The notes under the pieces: generated by a model
What the model was told of the DNA's origin: nothing
What the model saw: the letters and a program-made list of their open reading frames with translations, nothing else
Database searches by the model: none
Assembly (NCBI GenBank): GCA_025094145.1
Contig: JALLLS010000060.1
Coordinates: 160,861 to 224,860 of the forward strand
DNA length: 64,000 nt
Direction of reading: 5' to 3'
Source of the DNA: Spinellus fusiger
Lineage: Eukaryota > Mucoromycota > Mucoromycetes > Mucorales > Phycomycetaceae
Translations under genes and position numbers: made by a program
Part shown: positions 22,576 through 35,202 of the stretch, piece by piece
Layout of the letters: the number at the start of each line of letters is the position of its first letter
Position numbering within the stretch: position 1 is the stretch's first letter

Positions 22576-23462
22576 ATGAGCGATATCCCTACTTTGAAGC
22601 TTTTGCTGATTGGAAACTCCAATGTAGGCAAGAGTTCCTTGTTGTTACGCTTTACAGACGACACCTTTCTGCCTCAGGAAGAAGTGTCTGCTACTATTGG
22701 TAAAGAGTCATTGAAGTGTGCCATGACTCATTCCAGTAGGGGTTGACTTTAAAGTGAGCATGATGAACATTGAGGGACAGTCTTACAAGTTGACCATTTG
22801 GGTAAACTACAGTGGAGTGGAGTGGGTTCTGTTACTGATGAGGGTTAGGATACAGCAGGCCAAGAAAGATTCCGAACTCTGACCTCTTCCTATTACCGTG
22901 GTGCTCAGGGGGTTATTCTAGGTGAGTCATGTCATGTCATGTCATGGACACCCTCTTATTGAATGAACACCCTCTTGTTGAATGGACTGACATGGCAGTG
23001 TATGACGTAAGCCACCGTGAGACATTTGATGCTCTTCATACGTGGTGGAATGAAGTCAATACATACTGCTCTAGTCCTGATGTTGTGAAGATGATTGTCG
23101 GCAATAAAGTAGACAAGGTGAGTGGTCTGTGAGTGATCTGTGACTTGCTCATTGTGTAGGAGTCCTCAAGAGTAGTGTCACGGAGAGAGGGGGCTGACTT
23201 GGCACGGAAACTGCAGAGTCTGTTTGTTGAGTGCAGTGCGAAAACAAAGATGGGTGTGGGAGAGGCATTCGAGGAATTGGTGACAAAGGTAAAGAATAGA
23301 CACAATCAGAATTGCACTTCTTATACACACATATCTGTACATTAGATTGTTGAAACACCCTCCCTGTGGCAGAAGAATCCCAGTTCATCCACTGTAAGAG
23401 TAGTGGCAGAGGAAGACAGACCCCATTCAAGTCTATCGAGTGTGGATATGTGTAGCTGTTAA
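22576..23462 (+). CDS. Rab-family small GTPase, Rab18-like
   Basis: Rab GTPases switch membrane traffic steps; Rab18 acts at the endoplasmic reticulum and lipid droplets. Six exons (22576-22699, 22740-22801, 22849-22921, 22999-23117, 23160-23288, 23346-23462) give 207 residues. Seen in order are the P-loop [11 protein letters not shown], switch I ending in [29 protein letters not shown] (switch II), GNKVDK (guanine base) and [14 protein letters not shown]. The C-terminus is CSC, a CxC motif for double geranylgeranylation. [17 protein letters not shown] and the Lys/Met pattern favour Rab18 over Rab1 or Rab8, but the subfamily is judged by eye. Intron 3 has a GTCAT microrepeat and a direct repeat of AACACCCTCTT. 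Confidence 0.92.
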
Positions 23463-24138
23463 AGACAGAAAGAAGGAAGTTTACTGTTCATTCTTTGAAG
23501 AGGCGGAGGAAGTGGGAGTTCCTTCATTGATCTATGTTCTTAATACACACGTGATTTTATTGCAAAGGAGATGTATCTGTACGGGAGGATTTGTACGGGA
23601 GGATCTATATGAAGTCTTGATGTAAAAAAAAAAAAAAAAAGATCAAGATCTAATGACTCTTAATGTTCTATTCTATACTGTTAAAAAAACCCCAGAGAAT
23701 GTCTGACATTCCATCGTACAGGATCAGAGAATGCCTAATATTCTATTCCTCTATAGTCATCTCTACACAGCCTTCTATTATGGAGCTGTCTCTGTGGATA
23801 AATATCTATCCCGTCGTTCTATTGTAGTATAGCGCATGAATCTAGTGGGGGTGGGTGGATCCTGTCTCACAGTGCTCGTGTGACTCGGAACTACAGGACC
23901 CTATCCAATAAGACTCCACCCTACGTTATCAGATCATCAGATAATATGTACTACACTTTACCCAAGCAACATATTCTTGGTTCATCTTCCATGAGTTCTG
24001 TTCTAGGTTTAGAGAGGTAGTTTATGTTCCGACACTCTAAGAAGAAGAGGATCCTTTCTCTGAGCTAGATAAAGGGGCACTCTATTCTGTATAAATAACG
24101 CAATGACATTGGAAGTATCCTTTGTTTAATGATTTGTT
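23463..24138. other. Spacer between the Rab and MFS genes
   Basis: It contains a poly(A) run of 17 (23624-23640) and no supportable gene. GC-richer sequence near 23830-24060 has no convincing open frame. Confidence 0.45.
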
Positions 24139-26234
24139 ATGTCAGAAGCCTCAGGATCTGGAGACATCCATCAATTCACTGGTGTTAAGAAAGTAGAGCT
24201 ATTTAAGAAGATATGGTCAAGGAAAGACCAAATTCTTCTCTTTACAGGGTAAGCGCAAGATATCGAATGCATACACAATAGAAGTTGGAAATAGAAAAAG
24301 AGATTAACAATAGCGAGGATAGATTGCTCTTGCTGTCCTGGTTTACAAGTTGGGAGGGTACAGTGAACTCCACCATCACACCCAAAGTCACAAGTATTCT
24401 CGGGGCCAACAATCTATCGAGCATTCTGTCTACAATTCTCTACATATTGCAAACATCTCTTTTGCCCATGTACTCTAAGCTCGCAGATATTGTAGGAAGA
24501 CCAGAAGCGTATAGTCTGTCTATTCTCCTCTATCTTATTTCATTTGCTATTATGGCTACAGCCAATAATTATGAAGCACTGGTTGTAAGAGCAGACCCAC
24601 ACAGGGATTTCACGGATAGTCGTTCTGATGACTGTATTTAGGGCGGTAAAATCATCTATGCCTTAGGCTACTCGGGTATTTCTATTCTTGGCCATATCCT
24701 TATTGGTGGTAAGTAATTTGCATCTGTATCTGTCCACGGCCTTGCACATCAGACTCATTCTTTATTATGCAGATATGACCAATGTTGTTAATAGAGGCAT
24801 CTACCAGAGTCTGTACAGTCTTCCCTACCTTATCAATCTTTTCATTGCTTCTACAGTTGCTGATGAGTTTCTTAAAAGAGGACAATGGCGATGGGCTTAT
24901 GGTCTGAACTGTATTCTGCTGGTAGTGACAGGCGCCCCTCTTATTATTGGTCTATGGCATGTACAATGGAAGCTCAAACATTCTGGTCTTTTGGAGACAC
25001 TTGTCAGAGAGCAAGAAGAGCAGCCTAAAACTACTTTTTGGGAGAGATGTCGCTGGCTCATCATTGAAATTGACTTGATTGGAAGTATATTACTTGTTGC
25101 TGGTCTTTGTTTGATTCTTCTTCCTCTTGTCCTTGCTATTCCTCGTTGGGGTGGATGGTCCAGTGGTAAGAGAGAGAAGGGAGAGATAGATAGATAGAAA
25201 GATAGATAGAAAGATAAAAAGAAAGATGAATGGATGAATGGATGTCCTCTTTATAGGTCTATAACTATAGCCATGTCTATAGAGACTCATCCAATGGTCT
25301 GTTTCTATAGGATTAACCATAGGAACCCTTCTTGGTGGTGTGCTGTGTTGGATTCTCTTTGTTTATTGGGAATGGAAAGTAGCACTTAAACCCATCATCC
25401 CACTCGCTAAATGGGAATCTCGTACGCCTATTTATGGCGTCCTTGTGGTCTCCATCATCTCTCTTACTGCTTCTGCCAATTGGCAATATCTCTCCACATA
25501 TCTTCAAATTTCGCGTGGTGTCGATGCCAAAACAGCCATTTTTCTTGAGTGTGGCTATAATGTAGCCTATATCCTAATGGAAGTTATCGTTGGGTTGATG
25601 ATGGCCCGATTCAAAATATGGAGATTGTTTGTGTGGTCTGGTATTGCTATTATTCTCGTTGGTTTTGGAATTATGATTCCTGCACGGCTCCCAGAATCCT
25701 CCAACGCCTTTGTTGTCATCTCTCAAGCAGTCGTCGGGTTTGGCAATGGCATGCTATTTACTCCTGTCTTGGTGGCAGTACAGAGTTCTGTTCCTCATGA
25801 TGGTAAAGGTCAACAAAGAACATGACACATGGCTCGTATTTCCTTACTCTATTTAAGATCTTGCTATTGTCACCGCTCTTTTTCAAGTGGGTGGGTCTAT
25901 TGCCATTAGCATTGGCTCTACTATTGCTGGTGCATTATGGAACTCAATGCTTCCCCAGAAACTAGCCGAGTATGTTCCTGGAGACTATAGCTATTTGGAC
26001 ATTATAGGTTCGATCGACTATGTTCTAGCATTACCTGAAGAACAATACCGTGGAGTTGTCAAAGCGTATGGAGAAGTACAAAAGACAATCTCTATTATTG
26101 CTCTTGGCATTACTGTCTTGTGTTTTTTCTTTGCTGCACCCATGCAATCCTTTGGTCTAGATGAGAGTGAAAAGAGCCGTATTGCATCAGGAAAAGCAGA
26201 TACCCAGAAAATGTCAGATGGTAAAGTGGCCTGA
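24139..26234 (+). CDS. MFS transporter, siderophore-iron transporter-like
   Basis: Members of this fungal branch (Sit/Arn/Str type) import ferric siderophores by proton symport across the plasma membrane or endosomes. Six exons (24139-24248, 24323-24584, 24642-24708, 24773-25165, 25311-25802, 25858-26234) give 566 residues. The protein has a cytosolic N-terminus (MSEASGSGDIHQF, KKVELFKKIWSRKDQ), a first membrane helix ending in EGTVNSTITPKVTS, and YSKLADIVGRPEAY, the MFS A-like loop between helices 2 and 3. A run of hydrophobic segments follows to the C-terminal SGKADTQKMSDGKVA; I estimate 12-14 helices. GTVNSTITP replaces the LD...TY signature of typical Sit proteins, so the substrate is uncertain. 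A drug:H+ antiporter role is the main alternative. Confidence 0.8.
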
Positions 26235-28898
26235 TGGTAAAGCGTAGTTTATTAAAGACGAATGACACGGTATGTCTAGATTCCCCAAAGATTATGTCAC
26301 AAGATGATTCAAACGCACTGAATGTTTCCAGGGATATCTCCAAAGCCTAGTCATTTTCAGTGCTGTTTATTGTTTATTGTTTATATTTATTATTTATTAT
26401 TTATTATTTATTATTTATTATTTATTATTTATTATTTATTATTTATTATTTATTATTTGTATTTGTACTTGTACTTGTATTTGTACTTGTATTTGTATTA
26501 ATTTTTTTTACATAGAATTAAATGGTACATAGTTCTAAACCAATTCATTAATAATAATAAAAAAGGTAAACACTGGTCTACCCAGGAGAAAGGTCTACTC
26601 TGTCTCATGAAAACAGAGAATACCAATGAATACATTGCTTGTTCTTATAGTTTATTTAGTTTTGAAGGATACACTCCACTACCCAACACGTGGTGCATAG
26701 AAAGTATGAGAAGTAATGGCATCCCCATTCATCCATCGTCTGTAGTGTAACCCTCTCTTGTGGGAGAGTAATAAATCATTAGGTTGCACGCCCCTGGATA
26801 TTCATTACAGTTCAAAGTATATTTATATATTTATATATTTATATAAATATTTATACTCATTACAATATTGTTTATTTCTCTCTTTTATGTCTATACCAGC
26901 AATCTATTTTGGGGATAATAAAATGAGATAGAGAGTGAGAGATAGAATCCATAAAGAAAAGATATACATTTCATAAAGTCAATTCTTCCAATAATGTTCA
27001 GCTGTGTTTAGGCTAACTTTGTTACAGTTTATCTCTTTCCTCATGGTATCACTAAATACAATAGAAAAGAAGCAGCTAAAAAACACACTTTTATTTGTTA
27101 TTGGGGTAGATCTCAAGAAGCACTCATATACATGCATAGCATTTCTTCTTATTTTATAAATAAGGATTATTTTTATTATTATTTCTCTATTATTTTTATT
27201 ATTGCCCTTGTTGCTTTATCTGTACATGATTTAGACCCCATCTTCTGAAGGTGTTTACTGTCTGTATTTATTATGGCATTTTGTAATCAAGTTGAATTGA
27301 TTTCAGAATGCATCAACTCACATTTTATACTTGCATTGAGATATGTACATCAACATTTATTATATTAATAAAGGTTTGGTGTATCCTGTGTGGGGTTCTG
27401 ATCCTACACTCTTGCTCTGAAGGTATTGGCTGTTTTAATGTTACTTTTGTATATAGAAAGTGTATCCTGTTTATTGTATTACAAGCCCATCTCCTATCAC
27501 TAGAAGACCAGTAGAGTCTCATACATTATTGGAGTTTTGTTTATCACCGATTTAGTGTCTCCTGCAAAATAATAAAGGTGGTAAATCAACAGTGGATCAG
27601 TCCTACATTCATTCATTGCCTATTACTCTTTTTCAAAAAGCTGATTAAACTTTAGTGCATGAATCTATGCTAACCTTAAGAAACATAAAATTAGTAGTAC
27701 CTGTACTAATATCAAGCCATTGATGAGCAGCCCGCTCATTAAAGGGAGTACAGATAGTATTATTTTCTTCTTTTGCAATGGACTATTAAAACATGATTTC
27801 TGTCCACCCATTGACTGAATAAAGTTTGTTGTTTTTATGTGTGCGTGTGTCTATACTTCTCCTTTAAATAAGTCAATCCATCAAATAAACAAATATTTAC
27901 ATATTTGCATATATATATATATACATACATAACTAATATATACATATAAACAAATAAACAAACAAGCAAACACGCAAACAAAACGTGCAAGATAGATGAT
28001 TGTGATGCCCATTGCTGTATAGTTTGTTATTTTATTATCCATGTTCAATAGCTCCCTAATTAATATGATAAGATCCATGGAGCCCTATAACAGGTATCCA
28101 GGGAAATGTCTTGGTGTTGATACACTCTTTCTTATCTATACTTAATGATTCCTCTGTTCATTGAATTACAAGTATAAGATGGATATACCCTATTGATGAG
28201 ATGTGTTTAGAAATACACTCCCCTTCTTATGTTTTTTTTTCTACCAATAGGAATCGACACTGAATAAAGATGTTGTATATTAAATACACCATTGTGGTGT
28301 ATTATCCTGTCAATTATAAATGAAGACTCAATTTAATATCTTTCTAATCAATGAATAAAAAGGATCAACTCGAGAACAAGGACGCCTACACAATGGAGCT
28401 TTCTTTCTACCCATCTCATTCTGATGCTGTAAGAGTGTTTATTATAGTCACCTGTTCACTATAGAATTACCAATGAAAATGATAAAATAATAATAATAGA
28501 AAAGAAACATCCTTGTCATGTCGAATAATAAGCAAGTGCAATGACTGCACATCACACCAAATCCATGGATCTGCAAATGTCTTTCTTTCTCCACCCTAAA
28601 AGACGGTGGTTTACGTGATATTTGACTGTTTCTAAAAAAAAATACCCCTGTTTTTTATCATCTCTATTGGTAATTCTATTGGAGGCTTCCTTGGACCTTT
28701 GTGCTTTATAGGAAATGATAAAGTGTATTCACTTAATCTATACAACTCACCAACAGAATGGAAACACCCCGTCGGAGGGCGCTGTTTGAACTATTTTCTC
28801 TTTCCTTTTATTTTGCATAAGCTGTCTTTTAGGCCAAAGTGGTATGTAGGAAGCACCATGAAAGTGGTTCTTGTTCTAGGATGAACACTGAACAGTAG
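26235..28898. other. AT-rich spacer with simple repeats
   Basis: It begins with a TTATTTA tandem run (26380-26458, about 11 units of seven bases) and GTATTTGTACTT repeats (26456-26500). Later come TATATT runs near 26820 and 27909. GC-richer islands at about 28351-28430, 28700-28800 and 28840-28898 may be upstream exons of the gene that ends at 29263, but I could not join them in one frame. Confidence 0.5.
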
Positions 28899-29263
28899 AT
28901 TCCATAGGCATAGTAGAAGGGAAGAAAAAAGATTCAAGTCAAGAGAGAATAAAGGAAGTAATCGACAGAATTGCGCTCTGCTCTCTTGTTGCTCCCTTAC
29001 CGACTCCTATTACCACGCGCAAAAGAAGGGATACATCCTTGACAAGAAGAGTGTCGTTTTGTTTATTATTAGTAATATTAGTATTATTAGTAATATTAGT
29101 ATTATTGATGATAATACTACAGAATTCTATTGAGGAGATGTCCCAGGAGATGTATGGAGAGAAGATTGATAGAAGGAGATTGAGTATGGCCAGTCTTGCC
29201 AGTAGCCAAAGTCAAAGGATGAAAAAGAACAGCCTCTTGATTGCATGGAGTCTAGCCCTGTAA
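28899..29263 (+). CDS. 3' part of an unidentified gene
   Basis: Two exons join in phase: 28899-29050 and 29123-29263 (stop TAA), separated by a 72-nt AT-rich intron with a weak donor (GTGTCG) and a good acceptor (ACTACAG). They encode 96 C-terminal residues. Readable segments are KKKDSSQERIKEVIDRIALC, TPITTRKRRDTSLTRR, NSIEEMSQEMYGEKIDRRRL and SMASLASSQSQRMKK. The Arg/Ser-rich RRxS and RRxT sites look like basophilic kinase targets. I do not recognise the family. The upstream exons are unclear: all three frames are interrupted between 28840 and 28898 unless that sequence is intronic (a GTATGT donor lies at about 28849). It could be a decayed gene. Confidence 0.4.
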
Positions 29264-29472
29264 ACCTTGCCGATCTATCCTCCAACCTCCTCTTTCTCCT
29301 TATTTTGTTCCCTGCTTATTTTCCTGTTAGTTTTACTGACAAGACTACATTTTGCTTGTTTCTTTTGTTTTCTTTTGTTTCTACTGTTTGTCTTTAGAGA
29401 AGACAGCAGACAGCAGACAGACCGACAGACCGACAGACCGACAGACATACAGACATATCTACGGCAAAACAG

Positions 29473-29503
<31 letters not shown>

Positions 29504-29801
29504 GACGCCTTGTTTTATATTCTCTACCTTTGCCTCTACCTTTAACTTTTGCCTACACATACTTACGTACCCACCCATACACGCTCCTATAGCCTATACT
29601 ATATTATACTGTGCTGTGCTGTACTGTACTATATTATACTGTACTTTACTATATTATACTATACTGTGCTGTACTGTACTGTATTATACTACACACTGTA
29701 CACTATATTGCACACTATATTGCACACTGTACTACACACTATACTACACACTATACTACACACTATACTACAGACTGCACACACTGCACTAGTAACACAC
29801 C
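29264..29801. repeat. Simple-repeat cluster upstream of the PUF gene
   Basis: It contains GACAGACC repeats (29405-29455), GAAA repeats (29477-29503), then a 200-bp stretch of TATACTG / ACACTATACTAC-like units (29595-29780) up to the ATG of the PUF gene. Frames open across it are repeat artefacts. Confidence 0.75.
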
Positions 29802-32800
29802 ATGGCTCAAGACAAAACTATCCAACACTCGTCACTCTTTGAAATCAACCACCACGACTTGCACTCTCTTCACTCTCATCAGCCTTTTCCTGCACAATCA
29901 CCTACATTACCCTCATCAGAAAGCTGTCCTGCCATTACCATGGCTTCTCGTTCAGTACCAGGTTCACGACGCAACTCCATAGACACTCACTCTGTAGACC
30001 TCATAGCAGGATTCGAGACAAAACTGAATATGGAAATGCCAAGGTACTCTTATTTTAACATTCTACACATACTCAGGCTTTTAGACACTCTCTTATAGCT
30101 GCAGATTACGACGCAATTGACTTTTTCAATCGTCCTGTCCACCGTTCTATGAGTGTGGATGTAGGAGCCATACACAACGCACACTATCCCACCTTCCTTC
30201 CTTCAAGCACAGCACCCATGAACAGCACCCACGATGTATCTAGCTCTTCTCATAAGGGTGGACTAGGCCAAAGACTGTTCTATGAGGAAGAAGGGGCTTC
30301 TCCAGGTAAATATGAGTCCATCCCCCTCCTCCCCCTTTATGCTTCTTTTCTCCTCCTTTTCATAAAGAGCATCCCAATCCATGCCTTGGTCTTCTCCCTT
30401 TTTATTTATTTATTTATTATTATTACTGATATTAACTTATTACTGATATTAACTTATTACCGACCACCATCCTCCCAACGTACTCTGTGCACTGTAGATG
30501 TAGCCTCTCTTCCTTCTACACCGCCTCATCTGTCCCAGGGAAATCCATACCTAAGACGCTTCCATGGCTCCAATGACATGCTCTCGGCTATGATCCATAA
30601 AGACGGCTATGCAGGATTGGTAATCACAGTGATTCTATTGCCTCACTAATCCCATGTTCATCCACAGTTCTCCCCCACAAACCTTGACTTGACTTCTTCC
30701 TTGAGAAGGAACTCGGCTCGCCAGAACAAGAGTGTAGAATCCCTTCGTAGTAAATCATGGGCACAGTGCCTGGAAGTAGGCCAGACAGCACCTGTCATGG
30801 AAGATCTATCCACAGCAAGAGCCCAGGCAGCGTTCTATGCTTCTCCCAGACGCTTCTCCTATGGATGGCCAGGTGCTAATGACATGGCGAGTCAGCATCC
30901 TTACGATACACCTGCCAAGATCAGACTCTCTACATCCCCTTCCTACTCTGATCTCTCTGGGGTGAACATGTCAGGACGTGGGTATGCCCAGGATCCATTA
31001 GAATCTAGCCACTCACCCACCAGTCCATGTCAGCACTACCAGCAACAGGGCTTCTGTTCCATGGGAGATCAGTGCTCCTACACCCATTCTACCTGTTCTT
31101 ATCCCATTATGCCAGGAATTCTTTCTTCCAACAACTCAGTGTCCTCGGATGTATCCACCACCAATACCAGTAGCAACTTCAATAGTCATAGCATCAACAG
31201 TCTCCATAGTCATAGCAACAGTAATAGCAATAGCAACAGCAGCAGTAATAGCAACAACAACAATAGCAGCAGTAATAGCAACAACAACAATAGCAGCAGT
31301 AATAGCAACAACACCACCACCAACAGCAGCAACAACAACAGCAACAGCAGCAGCTACACTACTATTGCCACTCCTCCTCCTCCTCATGGCATGACATCCT
31401 CTCACAGTGGATCCGTAGGCTTTTCTCCTGGACTGCCATTTACCACACCTCTTTACCAGCACTATGGTAACTCGCCAATGATGACAGGATCCGTCCCCTG
31501 CTCCTTCTCCTTTTCACCCTTAAACGCCGCCATGTACCCTCTTGCTGCTTCTCTTACTGACAAGAGATACACCCCCATGACTCACTTGGAGCCTGATCTT
31601 CACTACACAAGCCCGCCTCAACAACGACGGTCTGTCTCTACAGATCCAGAACCCAACCGATTCTCAGGCGCCAGTCTTGCGGATTTCCAAGGCAGTCTGT
31701 ATGAGATTTGTAAGGACCAGAATGGATGTCGATTCCTCCAGAAGAAATTAGAAGAATCCAGTGGACAGCACCTTGAGCTTATTTTTAATGAGATCCATTC
31801 TCACTTTGTTGAGTTGATGACAGGTAATAGGCATTCTCTTTTCTTTCTTTCTTTTCATATAAGATGGTGTATTGATCTCTTTCTCTCTCTTTCTCTCTCT
31901 TTGTTTTGTGTTTCATCTCATGCAGATCCCTTTGGTAACTATCTCTGCCAGAAGCTCCTGGAACGATGTAGCAATGCCCAACGTGGAAAGATAGTGACAA
32001 TCATTGCACCTGAACTACTGAGTATTTCTCTCAATATGCATGGCACCCGTGCAGTTCAGAAACTGATCGAGTTCCTAATAACACCCGAACAAGTAAGTCT
32101 ACTCCTTTCTCTATCCAAGAAACACACACACACCTAACCCTGAGAAACAGATCCAAACAGTGACAGCAGCCTTGGCACCTAATGTCGTGGCATTGATCAA
32201 GGACCTGAATGGCAATCATGTGATCCAAAAGTGTCTTCATCGATTGTCTGCAGAACATAACCAGTTTATTTATGATGCTGTCAGTGCCAGTTGCATTAAG
32301 GTGGCCACCCACCGACACGGGTGCTGTGTTTTGCAGAGGTGCATTGACCATGCAGCGCCCTCTCAAAAGGTAAGTCTTTCTTTGAAAAGAGTACCTGTAG
32401 ACTAAAGGTCGTAGGAACAACTTGTCAGTGTGATTACATTTCTTGCTCTTCCCCTGGTACAAGATCCATTTGGTAATTATGTTGTTCAGTATGTACTGGA
32501 TCTGGGGGATGTCCAATTCTCAGATGGACTGGTACGTCGGTTCCTGGACCATGTGTGTGATTTATCTGTGCAGAAGTTCAGTTCCAATGTGATTGAGAAG
32601 GTAGACTCCATAGAACGTGTATTGATTTTGTCAGTATGGACTTATGCCCTCTTTTCTTTTCTTTTTCGTCGTTGTCTTCTTCTTTTTCTTCATAGTGCAT
32701 TCGTGTCTCTGAACCAGACACACGCAGACTTCTTATAGCAGAACTAGCCACCAAAACAAACATGGAGCAATTGCTGCGTGATTCCTTTGCTAATTATGTT

Positions 32801-33152
32801 GTGCAGACATGTTTGGATTATGCAGATCCAGACCAACGCCTACAGGTAATCTCCCTTTCCCTTTTCGATTGAGTGTTTGTTGGGCTGACCCATAAAGTAG
32901 CTTGTAGAATGCATTCGTCCTCTTCTTCCTCTCATCCGTAGTACACCCTATGGCAAGCGGATCTATGGTAAAATACAGCGGGAGTCTCAAGGAAGACGCC
33001 AGAGACAGCATCCTCTTCTTCATACTATGGCTTCCATGCGACACCATGAAGAGAGGTCGGTGGGAGCTGTTGAGTACGACGACGCTCTTCCTGTTTCTCT
33101 CAACTACAGCATAGGCAGGGTGGACGCCCATCCCTTGTACACGCACCCTTAG
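29802..33152 (+). CDS. PUF (Pumilio) RNA-binding protein with a CCCH zinc finger, Puf4/Mpt5-like
   Basis: PUF proteins bind UGUA-containing 3'UTRs and repress or destabilise mRNAs in the cytoplasm. Nine exons (29802-30043, 30085-30305, 30498-30619, 30668-31823, 31926-32092, 32151-32369, 32415-32600, 32696-32845, 32901-33152) give 904 residues. The N-terminal half is disordered (Ser, Pro, His and an Asn/Ser homopolymer region at DNA 31200-31350). Around residue 310 it has a CCCH finger, CQHYQQQGFCSMGDQCSYTH (C-x8-C-x5-C-x3-H). The C-terminal half has eight PUF repeats whose base-contacting cores read CRFLQ, NYLCQ, TRAVQ, NHVIQ, CCVLQ, NYVVQ, SNVIEK and NYVVQ. These match the yeast Puf4 order closely. 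The tail HTMASMRHHEER follows. The pairing of finger and PUF repeats is notable. Confidence 0.9.
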
Positions 33153-33176
33153 TGGTCTTTCTCTTTTTTTTCTTTC

Positions 33177-33207
<31 letters not shown>

Positions 33208-33507
33208 TTCTTCTTCTCTTGTTCTTCTATTTCTATTTCTCTTGTAATCAGTTTCTATTGCAAGTGCATGTCAATACGCTGTAAACCCATTTCTCTTCTT
33301 CTTTCTCTTCTTTCTCTTTTGTTTTGTTCTTGTTGTTATTTAGGATAGAGAACTCTAGTGTACACTTGATTTCCATTTGTCTTGCATAATAAACGTCTGG
33401 GTATAGCAAGTCACTTTCATAGTCACACATAGTCACACTAGGGCTTAGAGGACTGTAAACAGGGTGACGCTTCTATTTTCTTTCCCTTTGCTTATTCACC
33501 TCTCCCA
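33153..33507. other. Pyrimidine-rich 3' region and RPB6 promoter
   Basis: Long TTTCTCTTTCTC runs (33160-33230) give way to ordinary AT-rich sequence before the RPB6 start. I see no gene here. Confidence 0.55.
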
Positions 33508-34106
33508 ATGTCTGATAACGAAGATCCCATCGGTTTTGAGTAGGTTGCAATTGAGGAGGGGTGGGGGTCTATGTGGAGTGTGTTTCTTATATGAAGAATA
33601 ATAGCTATGATGAAGATGGCAATCCCGTAAGTATGGCTGGGTCATAAGTGTCTAAAGAATAGATGGACTTTATGGATGAGCCCATTGAAGAAGCCCCCAC
33701 TGGGTATGATGAAACAGAAAACGACACTATTATGATTTTGGATGAGACACTGGGGGGTCAGACTGAACCACCGAGAGATGCTGTCGAGAACACTGACAAA
33801 CACACCACACCCTATATGACCAAGTATGAGAGAGCAAGAATCCTCGGTACGCGTGCACTTCAGATCAGGTAAAACAGTGGTTGATGGCTGGTTGTTCTTA
33901 AAGATGACTGACTGATGAGGGTGTGTGTGTTGTTGTTGTTGGATAGTCTCAATGCGCCTGTTATGGTGGAGTTGGATGGTGAGTCGGATCCTCTCGTTAT
34001 TGCCATGAAGGAACTTCGCGAAAAGAAGATTCCTTTGATTGTTCGGCGGTTTATGCCCGACGGCACCTATGAGGATTGGAACGTAAAAGACTTAATTGTA
34101 GAATAG
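33508..34106 (+). CDS. RPO26: RNA polymerase subunit RPB6 (RPABC2), shared by Pol I, II and III
   Basis: RPB6 is a small common subunit that clamps the largest subunit and aids assembly. Four exons (33508-33539, 33605-33626, 33663-33868, 33947-34106) give 139 residues, normal for fungi. The N-terminus is acidic ([18 protein letters not shown]). The conserved core reads [40 protein letters not shown], then [20 protein letters not shown] and [11 protein letters not shown]. Exon 2 is only 22 nt and is needed to keep frame (GA|C TAT GAT). A GT-repeat/GTT run lies in intron 3 just before its acceptor. Confidence 0.95.
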
Positions 34107-35202
34107 AATAAAAAAAAAGTCACTGAAGAGGATATGACGTAAACAAGTGACTTTCTTGCTTGTTGCCTGTAGTGTGGAGAGCATAGGAAGAAGGTCATTG
34201 ATTGGAGGGAGGGAGACCACTGGATAAATAGCCAATCAGACACAAGAGACTGGGGTCGATCGATCGAGAAAGGGGATAGAATAGAATGGGATGGGATGGG
34301 ATGGAGTTTCTGTTATTTTTTATGCTGTGGTATTTCTCTCTTTTCTCTCTTTTGTTCTTTTATAGTGTGTGTGTATATGTGTATAAGTGACTCTCTTTTT
34401 GTAGTGGCAGTCTGTCCCTATTGTCCCTACTGTCCCTACTGTCTCTTTTTTATTTGTTCATTGTGGGTGGTGGCTTTTTATTTCTTTTCTTTCATGCACG
34501 TGTCTTTGGGTGTGCAGTGTCTATTGTTTATTGATTGGAGAGCACAACAGAAATAGGAAACAAGGGAAACATAAAAAATAAATAATAATAAATAATAAAT
34601 AATAAATAAAAAATAAAAAATAAAAAATAAAAAATAAATAAAAAATAAAGAAAATAAATAAAGAAAATAAATAAAGAAAATAAATAAAAAATAGAAAAAG
34701 GAGGAGAACACAGGGAAGGGAAAAGGAGGGTTGCATCCGATATGGTGTTTTGGTCTTCTCTCTTGCCATTCTAGGCATGGTATCTGGGATTGAATTGAGC
34801 CATGGACCCGGGTATTTTGTTTTATGGAAAGGGTTGCGGTGGTGGGTCCAAAGGGAAAAGTGTCGGGGGGTTTTTTTTTCTTCTCTGTCTCCTCTCTTTT
34901 TGTCTCCTCCTTTTCTTCTTCTTTTTGTTTTTTTGTTTTTTTTGTTTTTTTGTTTTTGACTGTTTTTGACTGTTTCCTCTACTGCCAAAAGAATAAGAAA
35001 AAGTATAGAAAATCAAGTGATAGAAAATCAAGTGATAAAAAGAAGAAAAAAAAAAGAATCCTCCGCCTTCACTCTTACTCACTGTCTTTTTCTTTTTTTC
35101 TTCTCTTTCTCTTCTTTCTCTGCTATTGAATTTTAAAGAGGTAATGTTTTATATTTTATGGCTATCGACACCCTTAGTGTACTAAGTCAGTCACGGTAGA
35201 CT
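34107..35202. other. Low-complexity spacer between RPB6 and CYC8
   Basis: A poly(A)-type signal (GAATAAAAAAA) follows the RPB6 stop. Then come CCCTACTGT repeats (34414-34442), AATAAATAAAAA-type repeats (34575-34700), a T/C-rich block (34870-34960) and A/G-rich runs near 35040. No gene is supported; the open frames here are homopolymer artefacts. Confidence 0.65.

Noticed and set aside
29352..29982. Overlapping open frames rich in Tyr, Leu and Thr upstream of the PUF gene
   Set aside because: They come from TATACTG/ACACTATACTAC repeats. Only the frame from 29802 splices into the PUF gene.
31136..31462. Val/Ala-rich open frame on the minus strand within the PUF gene
   Set aside because: Shadow of the Asn/Ser codon repeat on the plus strand.
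34478..35129. Open frames rich in Phe/Leu/Tyr or Lys between RPB6 and CYC8
   Set aside because: Products of AAATAA and TTTTTC low-complexity sequence.
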